DNA from: Opeltia flavorubescens | Lineage: Eukaryota; Ascomycota; Lecanoromycetes; Teloschistales; Teloschistaceae | Assembly: GCA_000442125.1 (NCBI GenBank) | Contig: KE546971.1 | Location: forward strand, 1,180,583 to 1,244,582 | DNA: 64,000 nucleotides | Direction: 5' to 3' | In this document: piece by piece, positions 1-13,439 of the stretch | How positions within the stretch are numbered: position 1 is the first letter of the stretch | Layout: each line of letters opens with the position of its first letter | Translations under genes and position numbers: made by a program | The notes under the pieces: generated by a model | What the model saw: only the letters and a program-made list of their open reading frames with translations | What the model was told of the DNA's origin: nothing | The model's database searches: none

Positions 1-74
1 ATCACTTTCGTCAATCAATACCCGCTCTTCTAATGCATTGATCCCTGTGTCATCAACCTATGATCGTTACTTCG

Positions 75-3000
75 ATGTCGGACCATGAGAATAGCGACAG
101 GAGCGGCTCAAGTCGAATCTATAAGGAACCATACTCCGCGTATCACCCTATACCAAACATCCAAGATTACGGGGAAGCGGTTCACGTCCGGGACAAGTAT
201 GCGACACATCAGAAGCAAAACAAAACAGGAATCTTCAAAGCTGCAAAAGAACGCTTGCTTCACTCCAAGCAAGAGACAGGCCGCAATCCTACGTCGCGCA
301 AGCTGTACAACAGCCAAAACCTGAATTGCGATTTTAGTAGCAAGCAGGATGATGACGGCTACAGCATGCATCATGCGTCAACCCGTGAAGAATCCACTCC
401 ATGTGCAACTAGCTCTCATGATACCAGGGCCACGGGCAATCACTCAAAGACCATGGCTGCAGGGGATCAAAAGAGTGATCACGGCGAGGTCATGCGGAGT
501 GAGCATCAAGGCCGTTGGGTCACCGACCCAGTGACACATCTTCCCATTTACATATCTGACTCAACCTGTTCGGAGCTTGGATCAATGCCGGAGAACCAGG
601 TGCCTACTGATGGCTTAAGGAATCACGGTGACATTGATCATGGGAGTCAGGACGACAGAGAGCAGAAAGCCGCTCATCGCGGGATACAAGCTTTATTTCC
701 TCCTCCCAGCTACGATGCCATTGGGAAGCAGCTTGCTAGTATCTTGAAAACTGCCCTCACAGCAGGTTTGAGCATTATTCTTGGTGTCGTGTTCCTACTA
801 TTGTTTTCAGCCCGCCTATGTAGCAGGGATTCGCAGTCACTGACGTACGCAGAGCGAAAAATGGGCTGGAGCTACTTTTCATTCTCTTTCAATGCACTCC
901 TTCTTTTAGGAGTATTACTTGGTATTTTAGTGCTTCTGGGACTTCGTACTTGGGCGGAAAAAAAGTTTCTTGCAGCGTGGGAAGATGGAATGTGGGATGC
1001 ACTTCGAACAAGAGAGATAGGAAGATCATCAGATGCAGTACCCGAATCAGTACAATGGCTGAACTCTCTTCTGAGGTCTATTTGGCCGCTAGTCAATCCT
1101 GATCTATTCACTGGTCTGGCAGACACCCTGGAAGATGTGATGCAAGCATCGCTTCCGAGGCTGGTGAGGATGATATCCATCGATGACCTGGGTCAAGGAA
1201 ACGAAGCCTTCCACCTGCTCGGGATTAAATGGCTTCCGGCAGGCGACGCCAAGAAAGATGTCTCAGCAAGTAGACAAGCTCAGGGTAGCCATCGTGAAAA
1301 TTCTGAGACAGGATCGACTGAAATTGACGCTGACCCGCATCCTGAAGGTACGATGAGCGCAGAGGCAGATCTATCAGATAAAGGCGAGGCTCTTCCAAAA
1401 GGTATGGAAGCCGAAGAAGGAAATTTTGTCAACGTCGAGGTAGGGTTTTCTTATCGAGCGCCAAACTCCAGCAAAACTCTGAGGTTTCAAGCAAAAAATG
1501 CTCATTTGTATTTGATCTTCTATTTACCGGGTGGCATACAGTTCCGTAAGTTCTCCACATTAAGTTCAGCCTGGCCTAACGTATTTACTGTCCAGCTGTG
1601 TGGGTTGAACTCCGAGGCATGGTTGGTTCCATGAGGATGCGACTTCAGCTCTGTCCGGACCCACCCTTTGTCGCTCTCTGTACATTAACGCTTCTTGGCC
1701 AGCCAAAAGTCGAGTTATCATGCGTACCACTCGCACAAAAGGGGCTTAACATTATGAACTTACCGTAAGAACCCTCTCTACTTTCCTTGAAATCTTATTT
1801 CCGCTACTAAGTCGGCACGACGTGTCTGATGGGAGGGGACGTGATTGAAACTCTATGTATGTAGTCATAGCTGATTGACGGATAGACTTGTCTCGTCATT
1901 TGTACAAAGATCAATTGATGCAGCATTAGCAGAGTATGTAGCACCGAAGAGTCTAACGCTAGACCTGAAAGGTTTGCTTGTCGGCGATGAATTCAAAACG
2001 GATGTTACTGCCAAAGGTGTATTGGTGATAAGAATCATTGGCGCAGTCGGCTTCAAGGAGGGGGATTCAAGTTTAGGCGGACTGAGGGACGGATCCAGTA
2101 AGTCCCTTTCTTAATCTAGCTGAGCCTTGAAAACTGTTTCCACTCAACTACTTGAACGGCTATCCCCGAACGTCTTAAGAAGATGATTACGAACATTCTT
2201 AGGTGATCCCTACGTTGCCGTTGGTTGGGCGAAGTTCGGTAAACCTGTATGGTCGACAAGGATCATTCATGATAATATGGAACCTGTTTGGGAAGAGACT
2301 GCGTTCGTGCTTGTGGGACCGAACGAATTGAACGCGGCAGAGCGCTTGCGCGTCCAACTTTGGGACAGTGATCGTACATCTGCAGACGATGATCTCGGTA
2401 GAGTAGAGGTCGATCTGGAAGTAATTATGAGCGATCAACGCTCCTTTACCCAGATGTGGCACCGATGTGATGGGTTTAGGGCTTTGAACCCAGATGAAGA
2501 GATGCCGGGTAAGCTGACATGGAGCGTAGGATATTTTCCTAAGTCACGAATACAGAAGAAGCAACTTGAAGGGCAAACGCTGGAACCTGACATACGGACT
2601 GTCGAACAATTGGAATGTCAGGTTACCGAGGATGTGCGTAAGAAGATGCGAGAGGCTTCAAACCAAGATCAGTCTCCCGAGGTCCGTCAACAGGAAGCAC
2701 AAGATCTCAAAATACGTGAAGGTATATGGCTGTGATCGCTATATGCTTTTTGTTGCTTCACTAAGTGTGAAAAGATAATATGGTAGCCTCGACATGTCCC
2801 TCGCAGGAATTTCCGGCGGGTATTCTGTCGTTGCAGATCCACCAGTTATCTGGTGTCGAATTCGAGCACATGAATAAACCGAGAGATGCGACAGAGGGAG
2901 AGCAGGATACGGTGGCCGAGTCTGACGATCTCCCATCGAGCTATTGCACGGTCATTCTTAATCACCAAAGCATTTTCAAAACTAGAACGAAGCCCAAGAC

Positions 3001-4620
3001 CTCGGAGCCGTTTTTCAATGCTGCTACTGAGCGTTTTATCAGAGATGTAAGCGTAAAACCGGAGAAGCATAGGATGATGAAGCATGCTGACTATCCCTAG
3101 TGGAGAAGTACAGAGCTCATGGTTTCTGTTCGAGATGCACGCATCCATGAAAACGATCCACTGGTAGGTTTTGCTGCATGTTACGTTCAAATTCCCAGCT
3201 TAGAAATATGGTGATGATGATCCGGTTCTTTTCATTCACTAGGATTAACGAAATGTTCATGCTCTTTGATTGCGGTGGACTTGTTCTGATTGCTAATTAA
3301 ATTTCCCTACAGTATGTTACCCCGGTATGGTCACACAAGCGTCCCGTTGTTGCCAGAAGCAATGCAGGTCGCCGTGATCATGCACAATTCATACTCCTTG
3401 TTCATATGCGCGATAGAAAGTCGAAAACTTCCTAACCAAAGTTTATCATAGCATGGGCTTGATATACCTCCCACTACGCCAGGTTTTGAGACATAAATCC
3501 CAGGTCATTGAATCCTACCCGATCGTTGGGGGCATAGGGTGAATTGCCTCCGACGTGTGTTGCGACATAGAATACCTAGGCTGAGTCACTATAGGTATGG
3601 CCGCGCCCGGATTTCCTTGGTATTTCGATCTGTGAGACTTCAATTACCGGCAGTGCTGCAGTTACCAACAGGGTGGGAATATGGCACCGTGGATGTAGCC
3701 GAGTGTTCTATTACCGAAAGCGAGCTCCCTCCCTCACTCCACAACCTACGATTGAAAATCAGTACCTCACTAGCTCACGGCAAGGTGTATCCTGGAAAAT
3801 CCAACGCCGGAAAGAAGCATTGGTATGGGAGGAGAGGTCGAAATTTACGTCTAGCCGTGCAACAGCGATATCGCTCGTGTCTTGTCGTCGAGTTTCGCAA
3901 AAATCGGCTCGGTTTAGACGGCACATCCGCATTTGCTATATTATGGTTGCAGAATATACCGGATGATGAGGAAGTAAGTATCCGCTTGCCTATATTCCAC
4001 GGGGAGAAAGCTGCTTTGGTAAGAGCCGCCTCCAGCTACTCGTGCGACGATGGAGAACAGATAGGGTTTATTACCATTGTTGTCAAATTTTGGCGTGGAT
4101 TGAATCGCTTCCACCGAGGTCTTGCTAGGAAAAACACTAAGATTCACCATGTTCTGGAGGTACTGAGCACTGCGATGGATAACCGAGAGGTCGAAAGTGC
4201 GATCATCGACGATGAAGAGGGCGCGGAAGAGGTTTCAAGAAGCAATTCGGATGATGGCCAGAGCGATTCCGACGAACCCGATGGTTTCCGCGACGAGCTC
4301 AAGGCTGCTTCAGGGACTCGGAGGACACTGGGTGATGAAGACGGCAACAGCAGGAGCAGGGAGACAACTTCTCTGAGACACCTACAGGGATACAATGATC
4401 ATAGCGACCAACTACATCGCCATAACCGAGGTCTCATGCAGTGGAAGGTATGAAGCCATTGCTTTGGCGAGCCACGCTCGGAGAGATATTTTACTCATTC
4501 TAGATGCAGGGTGCCCGTACCGCCACGTGGATGAAATCTAAGATCACAGATGGTAAAGAACAACTTGTCGACAGCCTAAAGCATCACAATCGAGATCCAG
4601 GAATCGAAACCGAGGTCTAA
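75..4620 (+). CDS. Mug190/tricalbin-like SMP and C2 domain protein (9 exons)
   Basis: Probable lipid-transfer protein of ER-plasma membrane contacts, related to fission yeast Mug190 and tricalbins. Exons from splice signals and frame: 75-1545, 1596-1764, 1886-2097, 2203-2721, 2775-3046, 3101-3163, 3417-3538, 3595-4447, 4510-4620, giving 1263 aa. Visible parts: polar N-terminus; two hydrophobic helices near residues 226-250 and 270-292; SMP domain from about 322 (WLNSLLRSIWPLVNPDLF) to about 565; C2 from about 590 to 690 (SSDPYVAVGW, LWDSDRTSADDDLG); second C2-like domain about 800-960; acidic stretch and a C-terminus ending GIETEV. All introns are GT-AG. The ATG at 75 (MSDHENSD) is preferred over the in-frame ATG at 60 because family proteins start in this way, but either is possible. 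The intron 6 acceptor is uncertain: AG at 3416 keeps the frame but adds 12 residues, whereas the AG at 3451 breaks it. The family assignment is from recalled similarity and the lipid-transfer role is inferred from it. Confidence 0.88.
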
Positions 4621-5178
4621 GAGCAGAACGAAGGACATCGATACCCTCCGCACCATTAAATGCCGTCATGTAGGGCGTCGTCAGTTTTTTTTCAGCGCGT
4701 GCAGGTTCAGGTGAGGGAACGATTTTATGGTGTGCCATTGCGAAATGTCATTATCTCTAGCGTCTCAAGGTCAGCCGGCACAGCGTTCCCATGAATACCC
4801 AATGCATGAATGTTAACTGGCTCACACTAAGGGAAATAAGAGAAATATATGGAAAGATATGATTTGTGAATAGAGCATGTAAAATCACAAGCAGTTGTCT
4901 ACACTGTCTTAATAAGTCATTGTAGGAGCGAGAAATCCAGTATCGCGTATGACTAAGACCATTATACTCGCTTTGAGGTCCGCTTCTCTAGAAATGAAAC
5001 GACCGTCCGGAAGCAAATCTAGTGGGGACGTTACTTGAAATCAAGTCTGCCAGGACTCTTGGCTTTGGGTATTGATTGATGAGCTTAGATAAGGTCCATA
5101 TCTGATTTCTTCGATGGTGATGATGTCAAGCGATTGCCGGCTCCATCCCCACCTGGTAACTGCCTGGGAGATCTTCCT
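4621..5178. other. Convergent intergenic region
   Basis: Holds the 3' ends of the two convergent genes. Composition is normal, with CA and TG present. I see no further gene, RNA gene or repeat in it. Confidence 0.6.
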
Positions 5179-5928
5179 TCATACCTTCTTCTTCCCATTA
5201 CCCGCCCTCGGGCTGGTCGCGTTACCCTTGCCAGCCGCGGCTCGCTCCTTGCGAATTTGCTCTACTTCCTGGGATTGTTTCCTTTCCGCATACCATTGAC
5301 CTGCCTGCAGAACCAAAACCCCGACCAGCACCAAAGCAAGGATTGTATTGCTTGCGGCAAGCACCTTCAGGCTATCATTTCTACCCAATGGTTTTTCATC
5401 CCCAGGTAGCACACCCTTGACTCCGACGGCAATTTCGCCCTCGACCAGTTCGACGTCGTACTTGCCTCCACTCACAACGCGTAAGCCTTTGACGATGTTG
5501 GCCATATAGACCACAAAGCCGCACATGTAGAGGACTAGGCTAGCACCATCAAAGAGCATGTTTGATTCAGACGGTCGGTACAACTTGATAAAGAAACCCA
5601 AGAGGCCAACAGCGATGACGATGTGGAGTATACGCGGAACTACCGGGGGCGAAGAGTGCAGAAAGCGAAGGTGGGCTTCCAATGTCTGAAATTGTGCATC
5701 GGAAGGAAGGGATGCCGTCCATAGTAGTGGATAATCATAGGGAAAGAGGGAGAAGAGTATGCCAAGGAAGAACGATGTTGCTAGTGCCTCCATCAGCAAA
5801 GCGTCTTGCAATTATAAATGATCTGAACGCTTCAGAGCATGCTGATACAGGGTTCAATCGCAATCAAATTACATACGACAAAGGATCAAAAAAGTAGCAA
5901 ACGACTGCGAACGGTCCCCCCAAGCCAT
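5179..5928 (-). CDS. SHR3: SHR3 family ER packaging chaperone for amino-acid permeases
   Basis: Integral ER membrane protein that helps amino-acid permeases fold and leave the ER. Two exons on the minus strand: 5928-5877 and 5780-5179. The 96-bp intron (5876-5781) has donor GTATGT and acceptor CTAG; the splice gives 654 nt, 217 aa plus stop. The start at 5928 restores the family N-terminus (SFATFLILCPTSFFLGILFS). A start at 5811 would translate intron sequence. Four membrane segments lie near residues 10-30, 66-85, 93-114 and 158-179. Family signatures are FPYDYPLLW (30-38), LHSSPPVVPRILHIV and MLFDGASL. The C-terminus is basic and ends KKKV, which fits a KKXX ER-retrieval signal. Length is typical of the family. 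The gene converges with the SMP-C2 gene and its 5' end lies about 270 bp from the AT-rich block, so its promoter is next to probable heterochromatin. Family recognised from sequence; function by homology. Confidence 0.9.
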
Positions 5929-6200
5929 CGTGATTTGAATTTGAATAAGCTCGGGTACGCTGTTTGCATCAATCGTATGCAAAGACTGCTGGTTGCATAT
6001 ACCACAGATTGTCGTCAGTGGGATAAGAAGTCGTGCGCTTTGTAGCAACGACTGAGATATTTCAGGCCCAAAGTGAAGACCAGGCAGCTGTATTAAAGCA
6101 ATACTTCTATTCAGATTGCAGATGGTAGCAAGAGTTGCCTCAATTCTCAGACCCTGCTCAGCCGAGAAATTTACTTCGGCGCTAACAGATCCCTAGGCTA
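5929..6200. promoter_or_regulatory. SHR3 upstream region up to the isochore edge
   Basis: This normal-composition stretch must hold the SHR3 5' UTR and proximal promoter, since AT-rich DNA begins at about 6200-6260. I could not support a specific TATA or factor site. Short plus-strand frames here look like chance. Confidence 0.45.
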
Positions 6201-7117
6201 AAAAAGGTAAAGCCGCGAACAATATCTTTTTAGCTGGTAAGCTAGATCCTCTATAAATTAGATTTAGGGTTAACGTAAAATAATTTCGTTATTTATAGAT
6301 CTAAATTAAATTTTATAAATTTTAATTAAATTTATATTAAAATTAATAGAAGTATATTATATTTAATAGATAGAAATTATTTTAAAAATTTTACTATAAA
6401 TTTCAATTTTTATTCGCTGTTAAATTTTTAAAAAATCTAGTAATATAATATTTATATAAAATAAAAGATATAAAAAATTTTAAATATTTAATATAAAAAA
6501 AATTATAATTTAATATTATTTTAAAATTTTTTATTATATATATTATTAAAATTTATCGAATTATTATATAATAATTTTTAGTATAAAATCTAATTATTAA
6601 TAAAATTTAATAAAAATAAAAAAAAATAAAAATATTAAAATAATATAATATAATTTTAAATTAAATAGAATAAAAATTTTAAAAAAATAAATAGTAATAA
6701 AATAAAAATTGAATTAAAATTATTGAAAATAAATATTAGATATATATTAAATATTTAATTAGCGGTTTAAATTAAAAATCGAATTAAAATAATATTTTTA
6801 AATAATTTTTAATATATAAATTAATTTATTTATAGATAAATACTAATAATTAATAGAAAATATATAAATAAAAAAAGATTGGATTATTAAATCTTTAGTA
6901 TATTTTAGAATATAACGAAATTAATAATTTATATAATCGATTTTTTTATAAAATATATAAATAATAATAAACGTTTAAAGTTTAATAAAAAATTGAACGG
7001 TTTAATTAGTATAGTAAATACGATAAATATAGATATAAATCTAGTTAAAATATTAATAATAATATTTATAAAATCTATTTAATAAGTATATTAAAATAAA
7101 TAGATTATAAAAGATAC
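6201..7117. repeat. RIP-degraded AT-rich DNA, unclassified
   Basis: Abrupt fall in G+C and loss of CA/TG after about 6200. Target DNA of element V, whose duplicated CTATT starts at 7118. I recognise no coding motif. Confidence 0.6.
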
Positions 7118-7122
7118 CTATT

Positions 7123-7267
7123 TAATATAATAGAAATTTATTATATAATAAAAAGCTTATTTCTTTTTCTACTAACTATTTATATATTTAACTACTGTTT
7201 ATTACTATATAGTAATATATTATAGAGCGTATAATATACGAGTAATAGGGCGTATACGCTCGTAATA
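7123..7267. repeat. Element V left LTR, 145 bp
   Basis: Matches 16468-16612 along its length, including the shared end CGCTCGTAATA. Flanked outside by CTATT. Confidence 0.82.
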
Positions 7268-7389
7268 AATACTATTTTTCGAGAAATACTTCGTTCCGAA
7301 GCGTATATATCGTTATAAAAAAAAAAAAAAAAATAATTTAAAGTAAATATTAATCGAATATTAATCTAAAAAAAAATAATTTAAAAATA

Positions 7390-8680
7390 CCGCTTTTATT
7401 TAATCTTACCGTTTTTAATTTTTTTATTACCGGACTTTTTTTTAAAAGAGCTATATAACGATATAAACGGTATTAATTCGATATTTATAAATATAATATC
7501 TTTAATAATATAGTACAATTATTTCTATATATTTATAAATTTTTCTTTCTATTTATTATTATAAGCTAATTTAATTTCGTTATTTTTTAATTTAATAATA
7601 TCTATATATTTTATATTTTTAATTTAAATAATAGCGTTAATAGTTTCAATATATTTTTATTTAAATTCTATTATTTATAATTTAAATAATTAAATTATTA
7701 TTTTAAAATAATTATTTAAATTTATAATTATTATATTCAATATTTATTATTAAATAATTTTTTAGAACTTTAAAAGTAATAGAAATATTTTTAAATATAA
7801 TAGATTTTTTATTTTTTTTACTCGTTTTAATATAATTAGGATACTAGTTTATTTTATTTTATATTATATTTTACCGCTTATTTCTCTACCTTTTTTAATT
7901 ATTTAATAATAATATTCCGCTTTTTATTCTTTAATAAAGTATATTATAACGCCTAATTTATATTTATACTTCTTTTTATTATTATTATTAACCGGAGGTT
8001 TTAACTAATTTTTATTATTATTATTAATAGGAATTTATTATATTAATTATTTATTTTTCTTTTACTATAACTAACTTTAAAAATTTATTAGTTATTTTAA
8101 TACTAGCGAATATTTACTTTTAATAGATTTTTATAACTTTTAATTTTTTATAATTAAATTTTTTAAAGTTCCTTTTTATATAATATTTTATATATTATTT
8201 AATATAGTTATTATTTTTATTATATTTATTCTAATTATTAATTAAAAAATAATCGCTTTTATAAAATTTTAAAAGATAATAACTATTTTTTAACTCTAAT
8301 AATATTAATAAATTAATTTATATTATTTTATTATTTTTATTATAAACTTTAAATTTACTTTTATATTTTACCGATTTTTATTATTAATTAGTTAAACTAT
8401 TAAATAATTTATTATTAAAATATTTAAAAGCTTTTATAATAAATTATTATTAATTTTTAATATAGTTTTCGTTATTTTAATAAATAATATAATTACTAGT
8501 TATAACTCCGTTATAAACGATAAATTTTTAATTTATTTTTTTATAAACGATAAACTTTTAATTTATTTTTTTATAAACGATAAATTTTTAGATTGTTTTT
8601 TTATAAACGACGGGCTTTTAAATTAATTTTTTATAAACGATAAACTTTTTAATTATTTTTTTATTATAAACGACTGGTTT
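7390..8680 (-). pseudogene. Degraded minus-strand coding relic in element V with a decapeptide repeat
   Basis: On the minus strand 7390-7645 reads as a lysine-rich frame interrupted only by stops that RIP makes from glutamine codons. Farther up, 8511-8675 is a 30-bp tandem repeat which reads in the same direction as a repeated ten-residue unit like SFIKKQSKNL; one unit still has CAA where its neighbours have TAA. Product unknown; possibly part of a gag or accessory protein of element V. No conserved domain recognised. Confidence 0.4.
8511..8675. repeat. Tandem repeat, 30-bp unit, about 5 copies
   Basis: Each unit ends TTATAAACGA and begins TAAA(C/T)TTTTA, with register exactly 30 bp (8521, 8551, 8581, 8611, 8641). 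Differences between units are largely C/T or G/A. Confidence 0.85.
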
Positions 8681-11600
8681 TTATTTCTATTTATTTACTA
8701 TTATTTTTTATTAAATAAATTCTTCGGTTATTTAATTTTTAATTATAAGTTAATTAGATATAATAAATATTATAATAATAAATAATTAAAATAAATTCAA
8801 AATTTGAAATTATAGTATATAATTACATATAAAAAAAAATATAAGTTTTATTAATAAAATTAAACGAGTAAAAAGCTTTAAATATTAATACTAGTTTTAT
8901 AATTAATTAATAATATATAATATACTAGTAAAAGCTAGAATTATAAGTAAAAATAATTTTAATAAAGTTATATTTTATTTTAAATATAGAGTTATATAGA
9001 ATAAATAAAATTTTAATAATATAAATAAAAATTAATTAATAAATATAAAACTTTAAATTATAAAAAAAATTTAAATATTATAATTAATATATAAAAAAAT
9101 AAATATCTATTTAATTATACTTTAAAAAATAATTTAAAAAAATCTATATATAGTTAAATATCGTTATTAAAAGTATTAATTAAATAGTTTAACTTTTATA
9201 TTAAACCGCTTTTTATAATTATTTATTAATTTATATTTTAATTAATAAACTAGATATTAAATTAATTAACCTTTATTTTTTTAAATACGCTTTTTATTAA
9301 TTAAATATTTAATTTTATATTTAACTTTATTATTTATTATAATAAAAGATATTAGTATTTAATATTACTAATATAAATTATTTAATAAATTAATAACTAG
9401 TTTAAAATATATTATAAAAGTTATATTATAATTTTTTATATATTTAAATAACTCTAGTCTATATATTAATAGCTCGATTTTTTTTAAAATTTTAAATAAT
9501 TCTATAAATTATAATTTAATTCTTTTTAATATAATTTTAGAAATTTAATAACCTCTATATAATTAAAGTTTAACGAGATCTTTTATATAAAAGAAATTTA
9601 GTAGATAATTATTATTATACTATTTTTTTATTTATATTACTATAAATATAATAATATTTTTTATATTAATATAGCTCGAATGGTATTTATATACTAAAAC
9701 TAGCTTCTATTACTTTAATAAATCTATAAATTATATTATTAGTTATAGTATACCCAGCCGTTTTATTAACGTTTAATAATTTACTAAATATACAACTATT
9801 AAAAATATAATAACTATAAATATTAGAGTTAAACGTTAATTTTTGCTTATAAAATTATTAAAAATAAATAAATTTAGTATTTCGCGTATTTTAAAACTAA
9901 AGGCTATTTAATTAAAAATTTATAATATTAAATTATAGTTAATAGAATTATTAAAAGATATAAATATTTTAAAAAATATTATTAACTATAATACTAGATT
10001 TAATAAAGTCGAAATATAATATTATAATATAATTTCTATAATCTAATTTATTTATTTTAATATTCTATCTATTTATAAATATTATACTATTAAAAATAAT
10101 AATAATATTTTAAATACTATAAATACTTTTTTTTATATTTTAATAATAAATTTATAATTTTAATTAGAAATAATTATTTATAAAATACTTTTATTTAATA
10201 TAACTAACCTATTAAAAAAAAATTTTATCTAGTTTTTTTCTAACTATATTATTTTATTTATAATAATTATAGTAAATTTATTAAATTTATTTATAACGGA
10301 TATAATATAATTATAATCTTTAAAAAATAATAGTAATATAAAAATAAAATCGATTATTAAAATATAAAATAGCTAGAAAAAACTATAAATAGATTATAGA
10401 GCTTTATATAACCGATATTATAGCGTTTAATTAAATTAATAATATAAATAGTATTTAATAAAATTATAAAGTTTCGTTATTATATTATAAATATAAAAAC
10501 TATTTATTAAACGTTTATATAATCTAATATAATTTAAATAACTTTATTTATTATAGGTTTATTTAAATTCTTTAACTTTTAAAATAAAAGAAATATATAA
10601 ATATAAACTATATTTATTATTATTAAAATATAGTAACTAATTAATTAACTAATAGAGTAGTCTAGCTATATTTTTATCTAGCTATTCGTTACTTTTAATA
10701 AAAGTAATAATTTTAGTTTAATATAATTTTTAATAGCTATTAATTAAATATTAATAAAATTTAGAGTTTATTTTTATAAATATAATAAAAAAATAATAAA
10801 CTATTAAAATATCCAGTAATTCGTTTAAAAAATAATATTTATTATTAATTAAACGTTTAATACTATTTAATTTTAATAAAATATTTAGAATTATATTAAA
10901 TTTACCGGATTTATAATAAATATTAAATTAAAATTATTAAAAGTATTTTAAAACTCGAATAAATTATAGGTTAAATTTATTAATAAACGTTATATTAAAG
11001 TTTATCTATTATATTATAGCGATCGCGGTAAAATAATTAATATAAATATTTATAATATTAAGCGATACTTTAATTATATAACGAATCTTTTTAATAATTT
11101 ATATAATATCTATAATTTTAAATTCTATAAATTAATATTGCGTTTTAGTATTAATAAATAGTTTATTAAAAAATAGTATAAATTATTTAAATTTTTATTT
11201 TAGTTCTATTATTATTAGCTCTATAATATAATAAATATATATATTAAAACTAAACTTTTTACTAATATTAAAATTAATATATAAAATAAACTTTCTATTA
11301 AAATATACAAGTATATTAAAAAAAAAAAAATTTATTATAGATAATTAAAAATATTAGTCTTCTTTAATATTAATATCGAAAGTTATATTTTTTTAATTAT
11401 TTTTTTTCTAATAGTATCTTTAAATTTAATTATTTAGTTTAAAAAAGTTTTTTATTATTATAAAAGTTTAACTACCGCTATATAATTAAAAATATATTAT
11501 TTTAAATATTTTATAAAATTTAAATATCGTTTTAATAAATATAGTATTTTTAAAAATATAAAATTCGAAATAGCTTTAAACTTATTATTTATTATTATAA

Positions 11601-12414
11601 AATCTAAAGTATTAACCTTTTAACTAAATAGATAGATTATTAGGTAGCTAAAAAAATAGTTTTTAGATAATAAATATCGATTATAATTATCTAAAACCTA
11701 GAATATTTATTATAAATAATTAAAATATTCTTCTAATAATATAAAGAATATAATAATATTATTTATATATACTTTTATAAATAAATAAAAAAGGCGAAAT
11801 ATTCTAATAATTATTTTTTAAATATATATTAGAAAATTATAGTATTTTATAATCGGGATAAAAAGGATTTTTTATTTATAATAAAATACTACTTTTAAAT
11901 ATTATTTATAATATTAATTAATCTATTATTAATAAAAAAAATATATAAAATTAATAACTAAAATTACTTTTATATAATAAATCTAGGCTAAAATCTCTAT
12001 TTAAAATAATACTAGATAAATATCAAATATAATAATATTATTAAACGTTTTAATATTAATTATTATTTATCCTTTATATTTTTAACTTCTATTTATTTTT
12101 TTTAAATAATAAAATATAGAAATAAAAATAGAATAATAGTTATTATTTATTCTATATAACTTTACTAATATAACTTATTAAAAATTTTATTAATAATATT
12201 TTTATTGTATTAATTTAAAAAATATACTATAATCTAATCTAGTTTATATAATTAACGCTAATTATTAATAAATAGAATATTTATTTATTCGCTTTTACAA
12301 ATATTTATAATATTATTTATATCCTTTTAAAAATTAAAAAAACTATTTATAATATAATTAATCGCTTTTTAAACTATAAATATATTATATATAATAATAC
12401 CTATTAAATAAAGC

Positions 12415-12905
12415 GATTCTATATAAATTGGTTAATCGACCGGGTTTTATAGATAAAATTAGGAATCGGAACCGACTCGAATTAAGTTATAAATTTTTAT
12501 AATTCGACTCGAGTGGTTTCGGGTTAAATTTAAATATTTAGATTTAATTTTATTTTAATATAAATAATTAAATATAATAGAATTTTATAAAAATAGTACT
12601 AATTAAAAAATAAAAATAATAATTATATTAATATTTTAATTTACTAATTAATTATTTATATAATTTAAAACTAATTTAATATTATAAATTAATTTATAAT
12701 TATTTTATTTAATTAATTATTAAATTTTTTAATATTTTAATACTAAAATCGATCGGGTTAAATTATAATTAGTCGATTGAATATAATATAAATTCGATTT
12801 AATTTATAATTAGATCGAGTTTTAGTCCTAAAAATTAGTATCGACCCGAATTCGATTCGATCCGACCCGACTCGATTTAATCAATCTAATTTTATAGCTT
12901 TTATT
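12415..12905. repeat. Fold-back, MITE-like repeat
   Basis: The outer ends are imperfect inverted repeats: CTATATAAATTGGTTAATCG near 12420 and, reverse-complemented from about 12893, CTATAAAATTAGATTGATTA. Inside both ends are GGGTCGG/CCGACCC-rich runs. No convincing target-site duplication found. Could be a non-autonomous DNA transposon. Confidence 0.45.
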
Positions 12906-13439
12906 ATTATTATAATAGTAAAAATAATAGCTACTCCTATTATAAATTGTTTAAAGTTATTTTAAAATTTATTTATATAATATCTAAACGCTTTTATAAT
13001 AAATCTACTATTTTTTAAAAATATTATATAATAGTTACTAATTTTATAGTCGTTTTTAATAATTAATCTTAAATTATATTTTTTAAATAATATTATAATT
13101 TTATCTATATTATTTTTAACTATAATATAATTTATTAATTAATCGATAAAATATATATAAAATAATAGCTTATTTAATATATTAAATTCGAAAATAGAAT
13201 TATAATTATTTAATAAATTTAATAAATATAATTTAAAACTAGTAATAAAAATAATTATATAAATATAAAGAAAAACTATAATATACTTTTTATTAAAAAT
13301 AGTTCTTTTTATTATTAATTTTTTAATTAATAAAATAACTAGTACCTGTAAATATTTATATACTCCTATTATTATTATATTATATCTATAGTATATAAAT
13401 ATATAATTTAATTTAAAGATATCTACTAATAATTACAAT

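Noticed and set aside
5682-6045. Plus-strand frames opposite and upstream of SHR3
   Set aside because: They are antisense to or just upstream of a well-supported SHR3 gene and show no family features.
6255-6275. Telomere-like word TTTAGGGTTA
   Set aside because: A single occurrence, not an array.
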